A stretch of DNA of 64,000 nt from Allobosea sp. (GTDB taxonomy: Bacteria > Pseudomonadota > Alphaproteobacteria > Rhizobiales > Beijerinckiaceae): assembly GCF_017308015.1 (NCBI RefSeq), contig NZ_JAFKFW010000023.1:20667-84666 (forward strand), written 5' to 3'. A program made the position numbers and the translations under genes. The notes under the pieces are model-generated. The model saw nothing but the letters and a program-made list of their open reading frames with translations, ran no database searches and was not told the origin of the DNA. Position 1 is the first letter of the stretch. The number at the start of each line of letters is the position of its first letter. Below, piece after piece: positions 26,408 to 32,688 of this stretch.

Positions 26408-26601
26408 TGAGCAAGATCAAAAACGACCCGACAAAATATCAAAAGCGAGAAGTCTCAGCACCCGTCCCGGCGCCGAGGAGCGCGCCATTGCCTATTGATC
26501 TGGCGAGCGCATTTTTTACGGCTCAGGTTGTAAAAGGCCGCTATCTGGACTTCCGCAAGTTAAAGAGCGCGCCCCCCCGTAGGCATTCCAAGCGGAGTTA
26601 G
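26407..26601 (+). CDS. Small protein of kinase operon
   Basis: This 64-residue basic protein has a start that overlaps the kinase stop by one base (TGATG). It has a Pro-rich N-terminal half (VSAPVPAPRSAPLPIDLASA), a short hydrophobic helix (LASAFFTAQVVKGRYLDF) and a basic tail. Translational coupling suggests it acts with the kinase, perhaps as a substrate or adaptor (inference). Family unknown. Confidence 0.6.
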   Translation: MSKIKNDPTKYQKREVSAPVPAPRSAPLPIDLASAFFTAQVVKGRYLDFRKLKSAPPRRHSKRS

Positions 26602-26616
26602 ATAACGACCGCAGCG

Positions 26617-27123
26617 GTGGACCCTCTGAACAGTTCTCGAAATTTCCTTTTTGGCGCAGCCGTTCTCCTGTTCTGCCCTGCGGTATCGAGCGCGCAGTCC
26701 TATGAGTTCCGCCCAGGCCAAGCGGTTGCGATCGACGGCGATACGCTTCGGATTGGTTCGCAGCGCATCCGCCTGTCTGCAATGGATGCCCCCGAGCTGA
26801 GCCAAGTTTGCCGATCGGACGCCGGCAAGGCGACGCTCTGCGGGCGAGATTCTCGGGATGCGCTGGCGAAGCTGATCCGCGAGGGCGTACGTTGCATGGT
26901 CGAAACCCATGACCGCTATGGCCGCGAGGTTGCCACCTGCACCAATGCCGCCGGGCTCGACATCGGCCGCGAGATGATCCGGCAGGGCTGGGCAGTTCCG
27001 TACTGGCGATATGGTGGCGCGCGCTACTCCAAGGCCTATGACGAAGCTTTGGCCGCCGATGTCGGGATGCATGCCGGGACGTTCATCGACCCCGAGCAAT
27101 GGCGGCGCGGGGAGCGCTGGTGA
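26617..27123 (+). CDS. Exported thermonuclease-family nuclease (SNase)
   Basis: The product has 168 residues from a GTG at 26617 (a stop lies just upstream in frame). An N-terminal signal peptide (NFLFGAAVLLFCPAVSSA) is followed by an SNase domain: VAIDGDTLRIGSQRIRLSAMDAPE, with the conserved DGD and the Arg of IRLxxxDAPE, then YGREVATC and EMIRQGWAVPYWRYGG. It probably degrades nucleic acid outside the inner membrane. Such nucleases are common cargo on plasmids and islands. It lies 15 bp after the kinase operon but has a separate, more GC-rich composition. Confidence 0.88.
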   Translation: MDPLNSSRNFLFGAAVLLFCPAVSSAQSYEFRPGQAVAIDGDTLRIGSQRIRLSAMDAPELSQVCRSDAGKATLCGRDSRDALAKLIREGVRCMVETHDRYGREVATCTNAAGLDIGREMIRQGWAVPYWRYGGARYSKAYDEALAADVGMHAGTFIDPEQWRRGERW

Positions 27124-27514
27124 AGGATCTACGATCAGCGCATTTTTGCGCCGATGGATCACGGCGCCGCGTCGCGAACCGACCAGCCCTTGCAGGAACA
27201 CATTGCGCCCCTATCTCGTTGCCAGCCCGGCGTCGCCTTGGCGTCTGCACGCTCTCCCTGGCCGCGTAGTCGCGGATGTACCGACCGCGTCAGCGGAGAG
27301 CCATCGGTTTCCCGGCGATTGCCGGTTACGGAAAGTCCTGGCCTAGCCAGAGGCCCGTCGCCATCAGCGGCGGGCTTTTCCATGCCGTCCATCGATGTCA
27401 TGCCTTGCTAAGGTATCGAATAGGAGCGGCAACCACTTGGCAAAATTGCAAGATTATCGATCAGCCACGGAAAGAGGCCATCAAAAAGGCCATCTGAAAG
27501 CCCTCGCTGCCCGG
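27124..27514. other. Intergenic stretch, terminator and repeat only
   Basis: No gene is supported. It contains the terminator at 27353-27379 and a pair of AGGCCATC units 12 bp apart (27475-27494), which recur near attR. Confidence 0.5.
27353..27379 (+). terminator. Rho-independent terminator
   Basis: GCCCGTCGC (27353-27361) pairs with GCGGCGGGC (27367-27375), with one G-T wobble and a 5-base loop, followed by TTTT. It ends plus-strand transcription from the kinase and nuclease genes. Confidence 0.7.
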
Positions 27515-27688
27515 TCAATCGAAGCAGTGTTTCGCCACCCACTCCTCTTCGCTCATCGGCCGCCGCAGCTCGAAAGGCTCGCGCTCGTCATCTTCCGGCG
27601 GATGATCGAGAACGACATATCGCACTCCGCCGTGACCATTTTTGACGCGCTCCAGCGCAGCGATGCGCCTATCCATCTCGCGGCTCAA
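27515..27688 (-). CDS. Microgene 7 of LxxRIxxLE array (TTG start)
   Basis: This 57-residue protein is too short to stand out in a normal scan. Its TTG start overlaps the previous stop (TTGA), and the N-terminus read from TTG, MSREMDRRIAALERV, aligns with that of the preceding gene (MSRELERRLIKMEAK). The tail is DDEREPFELRRPMSEEEWVA. It is the last member of the tandem array. An ATG at 27676 is an alternative start but loses the shared residues. Confidence 0.6.
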   Translation of the reverse strand: MSREMDRRIAALERVKNGHGGVRYVVLDHPPEDDEREPFELRRPMSEEEWVAKHCFD

Positions 27689-27918
27689 AGTGCGCCCTCC
27701 TGCTCAAGTTGGCTTAGTGTGCGATGCCCTTCCGGGTCATTTGCAGCCAACCACTCGCGCCAGCCTGGGCCATGCTCTTCCTCCAGCTTGGCATTGCACG
27801 CCCTGATGGCCGCCGTCAGCTCGGCATCGGTCATACGCTCAATGCGCTTGCCGCCGCCGCGCTCGGCTTTGTGTTTCGCCTCCATCTTAATGAGGCGGCG
27901 CTCCAGTTCCCGGCTCAT
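27685..27918 (-). CDS. Microgene 6 of LxxRIxxLE array
   Basis: This 77-residue protein begins MSRELERRLIKMEAKHKAER. The rest includes MTDAELTAAIRACNAKLEEE and GPGWREWLAANDPEGHRTLS. It overlaps its neighbours by 4 bp on both sides. The shared N-terminal coiled-coil-like heptad marks it as a paralogue of the adjacent microgenes. Function unknown. Confidence 0.68.
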   Translation of the reverse strand: MSRELERRLIKMEAKHKAERGGGKRIERMTDAELTAAIRACNAKLEEEHGPGWREWLAANDPEGHRTLSQLEQEGAL

Positions 27919-28115
27919 AGCCCAATGCCATTTTCAGCGGGTTCAATGATGACGTTGACGATGTGAAAGGCGTCGGTGTCTGCGGCCTCAATCGCAGCAA
28001 TCCGGGCCTCTCGTTCCTCCGGTGCGCAGTCGAGGATATGCAGCTCCACACGCTGGCCGGGCTTCTTGACGCCGGACGCCTTCTCCAGCTTTGCCAATCG
28101 CTCGCTCAGTCGCAT
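27915..28115 (-). CDS. Microgene 5 of LxxRIxxLE array
   Basis: This 66-residue protein begins MRLSERLAKLEKASG. The C-terminal part has a strand-helix-strand look (QRVELHILDCAPEEREARIA, DTDAFHIVNVIIEP). Its ATG follows the previous TAA directly with no gap. Confidence 0.65.
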   Translation of the reverse strand: MRLSERLAKLEKASGVKKPGQRVELHILDCAPEEREARIAAIEAADTDAFHIVNVIIEPAENGIGL

Positions 28116-28328
28116 TTAAGCTGCTCCCTGCATGGCCGGCCGATAGCCAGCGGGCCAGTTGACCCGGATGATTGGTTCGCGCGCCGTGATGCGCCCTTCA
28201 GCGAAGGCCCGCAGGCACTCGGCCTCATTCTCTTCAGCCGTCCCGCACAGGATCAGGCACCGCAGAGGGACGCGCGCTCGCAATGCTGCCTCCAGCCGGT
28301 TCAGACGACGGGCGAGAGCGCTGGTCAT
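28116..28328 (-). CDS. Microgene 4 of LxxRIxxLE array
   Basis: This 70-residue protein begins MTSALARRLNRLEAALRAR. It continues LRCLILCGTAEENEAECLRAF, an ILxxG-AExN strand-helix pattern similar to small phage proteins. Overlaps the upstream gene by 4 bp. Confidence 0.66.
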   Translation of the reverse strand: MTSALARRLNRLEAALRARVPLRCLILCGTAEENEAECLRAFAEGRITAREPIIRVNWPAGYRPAMQGAA

Positions 28329-28552
28329 GTGTCAGCCCTCAGCGCTGCCGCAATGGCTGCCTGCCCCGAACGCCATGCATCCTCATTCCCTCGCAGGCGG
28401 GCTCGGATGGCTGCCATTGCCTCGGGAGATGCTTTGAGGCGAGCTAGATCAGCAGCCACAGCGGCATCCCGCGCCTCTTTGGCGATATGTTCGAAAACCG
28501 GCCTGCGCCGTTCCTCAAGCTTTATGATCCGAGCAAGGATTGCGTTGCTCAT
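28325..28552 (-). CDS. Microgene 3 of LxxRIxxLE array
   Basis: This 75-residue, almost entirely helical protein begins MSNAILARIIKLEERRRP. It is closest to microgene 2 (MKSTILARIVKLEMMRRP) over the first 18 residues. Overlaps both neighbours by 4 bp. Confidence 0.66.
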   Translation of the reverse strand: MSNAILARIIKLEERRRPVFEHIAKEARDAAVAADLARLKASPEAMAAIRARLRGNEDAWRSGQAAIAAALRADT

Positions 28553-28785
28553 AGCCCCTCCATGAAAAAGTCATGCACTGCGGCCGGCTTGGGCGGAACG
28601 ACGTAAACAGGGCAGTCTTTGCCGTCGCCAAGCAGACGAGCGCTCACTTCTGCAATAAGCCGGCTTGCCTCTTCAGGATTGGCCGCCGCCCAATTCGCTA
28701 CTTCACGACGCTCCGCGTTCTCATCTGCTCCTGGCCGGCGCATCATTTCCAATTTGACGATGCGGGCGAGGATGGTGCTTTTCAT
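28549..28785 (-). CDS. Microgene 2 of LxxRIxxLE array
   Basis: The product has 78 residues from the ATG at 28785, which overlaps the preceding stop (ATGA); 12 extra codons upstream are open but overlap that gene. It begins MKSTILARIVKLEMMRRPG and ends CPVYVVPPKPAAVHDFFMEG. Paralogue of its neighbours. Confidence 0.66.
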   Translation of the reverse strand: MKSTILARIVKLEMMRRPGADENAERREVANWAAANPEEASRLIAEVSARLLGDGKDCPVYVVPPKPAAVHDFFMEGL

Positions 28786-28964
28786 TGCATCACCGCGGGT
28801 TCGTCGAGGAGATCGAGACATTCTTCATGCGAGAGACCGCAAAGCTCGACGCGCTCCAGAGGCGCGTTCGGGTCTTCGGAATCCGACCACATGATGAAAC
28901 GGCTGGACTGAGCGTTCCGCGCTTGCTCCAGCCGATCGATGCGCGCGGATAGCTGCCGTGTCAT
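28782..28964 (-). CDS. Microgene 1 of LxxRIxxLE array
   Basis: This 60-residue protein begins MTRQLSARIDRLEQARNAQ, then RFIMWSDSEDPNAP and an acidic C-terminus (LSHEECLDLLDEP). It starts inside the stop of the DUF5681 gene (4-bp overlap), so the array is translationally coupled to it. Confidence 0.66.
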   Translation of the reverse strand: MTRQLSARIDRLEQARNAQSSRFIMWSDSEDPNAPLERVELCGLSHEECLDLLDEPAVMQ

Positions 28965-29401
28965 GGGCGTCCTCCCTCCAGCGCTTCCAACCGGCGATGC
29001 AGGTCCGTCACCTCGATCGCCTTGGCGTGTGCGTCCACCAGCTTGCCCAGCTCGGCCGCCTCTGATGGCGTCAGCTCGCCCCCGGCAACCGCTTCCATGA
29101 TGGCCTGCGTCGCCTTCGGGAGGTCGCTGACGGTTTCGATGTTCGGGAGGTCAAACGTGACAGGCCGGTCGCGCCTGACGGGGGCAATGCGATCCATGCA
29201 GAGGCGTAGGGCCGTGATGTCGCCAGCCATGGCCAGGCTGATGGCTTTCTTCGTCAGCTTTTCGGCCTCACCCTCCAGCAGGGCCTCGATGGCGAGCGTG
29301 GTCTTATGGCGCGTGCCTTTCGCTTTGCCGGCAGGGTTCCCCGACTGCCCCGGCTTGAACCGAGTTCCCTGCTTTCCGCCTGCATTTTCAGGTTCGCTCA
29401 T
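28961..29401 (-). CDS. DUF5681 domain protein
   Basis: The product has 146 residues from the ATG at 29401. The opening, GTRFKPGQSGNPAGKAKGTRHK, is the DUF5681 signature, found in small phage-associated proteins encoded near terminases and often described as terminase-small-subunit-like. A helical body follows (AIEALLEGEAEKLTKKAISL, GDITALRLCMDRIAPVRRDR) and the end, LHRRLEALEGGRP, echoes the L-x-x-R-L-x-x-L-E motif of the microgenes behind it. No large terminase is present, so its phage role is orphaned. Confidence 0.8.
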   Translation of the reverse strand: MSEPENAGGKQGTRFKPGQSGNPAGKAKGTRHKTTLAIEALLEGEAEKLTKKAISLAMAGDITALRLCMDRIAPVRRDRPVTFDLPNIETVSDLPKATQAIMEAVAGGELTPSEAAELGKLVDAHAKAIEVTDLHRRLEALEGGRP

Positions 29402-29523
29402 GCCACCCCCCTGAGCATCACCCACGCGACGAGAGCGAAGCTCGCTAACGCTAAGACAGCGTCACCCCTTGCAGGAGGACGGGGGAAGGGGCACGTTGAG
29501 GTGGCAAACTGGAGCATTCCACC

Positions 29524-29751
29524 GTGGACCGGATGACGCGCGGATTTCATCGGCTTGGACTTGTTGGCGCTGTCCCACTCTTGCTGGTCGCAGCGTATAT
29601 CTGCTTTGGCGGCTTCTTCCTGGCGAAGACGGCCAGCGAGGCAAATGACAGCTACATGCTTGCTGTGCTGTTCGCCGTCCCTGGCGTCCTCTGGTACGCG
29701 ACATGCCGTGCCATCGCGTGGGTTGTCAGCGGATTCCGCGAACCCGCGTAG
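29524..29751 (+). CDS. Small membrane protein (two helices)
   Basis: The product has 75 residues from a GTG at 29524 with a GGAG site 10 bp upstream; an ATG at 29533 is the alternative. Two membrane helices are clear: LGLVGAVPLLLVAAYICFGGFF and AVLFAVPGVLWYATCRAIAW. It is the only plus-strand unit between two minus-strand operons and may be a holin-like or cargo membrane protein (inference). Confidence 0.6.
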   Translation: MDRMTRGFHRLGLVGAVPLLLVAAYICFGGFFLAKTASEANDSYMLAVLFAVPGVLWYATCRAIAWVVSGFREPA

Positions 29752-29895
29752 ATGAGGCGCCTGGGGGTTTCCCTGCTGCTCGGGCTGCTGATTGCGTGCG
29801 GGCCGCATCCTATCACCCTAGCGCTGGTCTTGATCGGCTGCGGCTGGCAGGTAACCCGGCGCGCTCCCCCTGCCCGATATCTGAGATGGCAGTGA
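29752..29895 (+). CDS. Very small membrane protein
   Basis: This 47-residue frame starts directly after the preceding TAG. It begins MRRLGVSLLLGLLIACGPHP, then ITLALVLIGCGWQV, and has a basic tail. The first part could be a lipoprotein-like or membrane helix. Its 3' half is antisense to the end of the 956-residue gene, so expression is uncertain. Confidence 0.38.
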   Translation: MRRLGVSLLLGLLIACGPHPITLALVLIGCGWQVTRRAPPARYLRWQ

Positions 29896-32688
29896 CAGCC
29901 CTGTAGCCTGGGGAGCGTAATCGCCAGCAGTCCCAAGGCGCTCGGCCAAGCGAGGCGCAATCGGCGTCGGTGGGCCGGCATAGTAGAGTCCGCGAGCCTG
30001 CCGCCCCGCCTGCATATTGGCGATGGCGCCGACGCCCTTCCCGCCGGCAAGGCCCAATGTGGCGCCGCCCCAACCGCCGAGGGTTGCGCCGATCGTCGTC
30101 ATGATGGCTTCCACCGCACGACGCGCCATTTCGCGCATCTGACCCGCGTTGCGATTGCCCGAGTTTGAGACGTTGGTGGAGCCCTGTGGCGGGATAGTCT
30201 GCCGAAGGGCCGTGGCGAGCTTTCGCATCTGGCCCAGTTCCTCGGGAGAGAAGAGACGTTCCGCCAAGGTCTTCCCCTCGCCCGAGACGAAATTGTAGAT
30301 GCGCTGGCTCATCTTCTGAGCGCCCATCTCGATCGACCCTTCCGGCACGTTGGCGATGCGCTGCCAGACTCCTTGACGGACGGCAGCCCATTCCGGGCCG
30401 TCCTTTCCGATCAAGTCCCCGATGGCATCGACCAGTTTGATATTGCTGCTCGATGCCTTGTTGCCGAAGCCGAAGATGGAGGACGCCATGTCCTCGGGCG
30501 ACAAGCGACGCTCCGAGATATCCATGAGGAGCTTGACGGGAGCCTGGGCCGCCGGGTTGTCGGGCTGGGCCTTCGCTCGGGCCGCGAACATGCGCAGCGC
30601 GTTTGAATAACGCTGCATGGCGCCAAGCTCTTCGCTGCTGAAGAGCTTCCCGGCGAACGTTCGCCCGCGCTCGCCAGTGAACTCCGCAACCCGTTCCGCC
30701 ACCTTGCCCGCGCCCTTCGGATCAGCGGCGTCAAAGCCGCCAGTCAGCTTTTGCCACGTCGCGCCCCGAATAGCCGTGAACTCGGGCGAATCCTTCCCGA
30801 GCACGCTGGCGAGCCGATCAACGAGCCGAGAGCTCAATCCGGTATCTCCGACGCGGGCCGAGCCTACGAGGAAATTCGCCACCTCCTCATCCGTGGCGCC
30901 GCGCTCGATGATCCGCTGCACAGCCCGGCCCGCGTCATCACCTGCACCATTCGGGCGGAAAGCTCGCATCCAATTCGAATAGGCGCCGCGAGCCTGCTTG
31001 ATCGCGGCCAGCGCGGTTTCGTCGCCAGAGAACAGGGAGCTTGCGAAGCCGCGCTCTAGCTGGTCGTCAAAGCCTTCGATGATGCCGCGCATTGCTCGCG
31101 CATCGGCGGCATTGGCCTTGGCGTCCTTGTACCCCGCGATGAGGATTTTCCGGGCTTGCTCAATGCCTCGCAGATTGACGCCGGCAATCTCCTGCCCAGG
31201 AGCGGGGTTGCCGATGCGCCCAAGGTTGAGGCTGGCAATTCGGTCCAGCTCGTTCAGCGTCTTCGCCGCAATGGGCGTTGTTGCTCGATCGGGGATGATC
31301 GGTTCAGCCCGATTGAGAAGCCCTTCCTGAATGCGCTTCGAAATCGGCGCCGCAAACTCGTTCGCAGGCGAGCCAAGCACCGTGAGGCCGTTCTGTCCGG
31401 GCTTTGCCATGCCGGTGAAGAACTCCGGCGCAATCTCGCCTTGCTTGGAAAAGGCGTCGCGATAAGCCTCATTGTATTTGAGCTTGCCGCGCGCAGCGGC
31501 GGAGCGCGTGGCCTCCGCGACGAAGCCGCCGGCATCGACCGGCGAAACGTCCATCGGATTGAAGCGTCCCGCCATCCGGTCGGAAGCTTCGTTCACGGTA
31601 TTGGTGAGGCTGTTTTGCTTGGCCTCCCACGTCGACCGCGCGCGGCTCGCAAAGCTGTCGACGGCCTCCCCCACGATGCCGCCAGCATCGCCCGGCCGAG
31701 CGATATCCACTTGCCCGCGCCCCGCCGTTGCGCCGATCTGGTCGCGAGCCTCCAGCACCTTACCGCGCTGGGCTTCAATGGCTTCCTGCGCGACCCGCTG
31801 CGCTCGATCGCCATAGGCGCCGCCCGCCATCGCGTTCTCGCGACCCATCATCGCCGGGTCTGCCGTGCGCTGGCCCCGCGTCAGAGGAATCCCAAGCTCG
31901 TCCGCAGCTTGGGCACCCGGAAGTGCTTGAGCCGGGTTGCGTCCGAGACGGCTTGCGACGCCACCAAGGGCAGCGCCCAAGGCACCACCAACAAGCGCGC
32001 CGCCTGTGCCACCCTGCGCGGCTGCAAGGGCCTTGTCAGCAATGCCACCGTCATTCTCGATCGCGCCAGTAAGGGCGCCATAGGCACCGCCGGTCGCTGC
32101 GGCGTTGATTGCGGTCGCACCCCGGACACCTTCCTTCACGGCGTTGACGCCAGGGAGCAGCGCCGCAGTGGCGCCGAATCCCCCAACCTGTCCAATGAAC
32201 CGGGAACCCGGATTTAGCGCGGCATCTGCCGCATCCATCGCTCGTTCGCGAGCGAGATTGTCCGCATAGCGTTCGCTGAAGTTCTCGCCCCTGCCAGCGC
32301 CGAAGGCTGCATCGCCGGCCGCCGCGAGCTTGTCCATGCCAGGAACCCAAGAGGCGACGCCACGCATATAGGCGTCCACTCGGCCGAGCGGGCTGGCCTT
32401 GTCCTGCTGGAGGCGCGTGCGAACGGCATCGGCCAGATATTCGCCGTCACGCGCCTGAATGTCGTCAGCCTCACGCTGGGCGCGAGTGGCGAAGCGCTGA
32501 GGCGCACTTCCGCTGCCCGCGCCCGCCGCGAATGGATCATGATCGACGGGCGTGAATGTCAGCTCGGGCGCACTCCGCTGATTAGGACGGACATTGACGA
32601 CCAGCGGCCCCGATCCGCTATCGACGGAAGGGGGCGGAGCGCTAGCGAAGGGATCGAAATCGACGGGCGTAAGGCGCGGCTGTGCCAT
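29818..32688 (-). CDS. Large phage ejection/internal virion-like protein
   Basis: This 956-residue protein begins with two similar Asp-Pro-Phe motifs (PRLTPVDFDPFASA, TFTPVDHDPFAAG), which may be processing or docking signals. A Gly/Ala-rich hydrophobic stretch (residues about 170-270) that could cross or insert into a membrane follows, and then a very long helical tail. The order matches internal virion (ejection) proteins of podoviruses in the T7 gp15/gp16 neighbourhood. The start overlaps the upstream gene by one to three bases (TGATG). No capsid or tail genes accompany it, so its present role is unclear. The family call rests on architecture and context. Confidence 0.68.
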   Translation of the reverse strand: MAQPRLTPVDFDPFASAPPPSVDSGSGPLVVNVRPNQRSAPELTFTPVDHDPFAAGAGSGSAPQRFATRAQREADDIQARDGEYLADAVRTRLQQDKASPLGRVDAYMRGVASWVPGMDKLAAAGDAAFGAGRGENFSERYADNLARERAMDAADAALNPGSRFIGQVGGFGATAALLPGVNAVKEGVRGATAINAAATGGAYGALTGAIENDGGIADKALAAAQGGTGGALVGGALGAALGGVASRLGRNPAQALPGAQAADELGIPLTRGQRTADPAMMGRENAMAGGAYGDRAQRVAQEAIEAQRGKVLEARDQIGATAGRGQVDIARPGDAGGIVGEAVDSFASRARSTWEAKQNSLTNTVNEASDRMAGRFNPMDVSPVDAGGFVAEATRSAAARGKLKYNEAYRDAFSKQGEIAPEFFTGMAKPGQNGLTVLGSPANEFAAPISKRIQEGLLNRAEPIIPDRATTPIAAKTLNELDRIASLNLGRIGNPAPGQEIAGVNLRGIEQARKILIAGYKDAKANAADARAMRGIIEGFDDQLERGFASSLFSGDETALAAIKQARGAYSNWMRAFRPNGAGDDAGRAVQRIIERGATDEEVANFLVGSARVGDTGLSSRLVDRLASVLGKDSPEFTAIRGATWQKLTGGFDAADPKGAGKVAERVAEFTGERGRTFAGKLFSSEELGAMQRYSNALRMFAARAKAQPDNPAAQAPVKLLMDISERRLSPEDMASSIFGFGNKASSSNIKLVDAIGDLIGKDGPEWAAVRQGVWQRIANVPEGSIEMGAQKMSQRIYNFVSGEGKTLAERLFSPEELGQMRKLATALRQTIPPQGSTNVSNSGNRNAGQMREMARRAVEAIMTTIGATLGGWGGATLGLAGGKGVGAIANMQAGRQARGLYYAGPPTPIAPRLAERLGTAGDYAPQATGLSLPSQISGRGSAPGYLPAAADQDQR

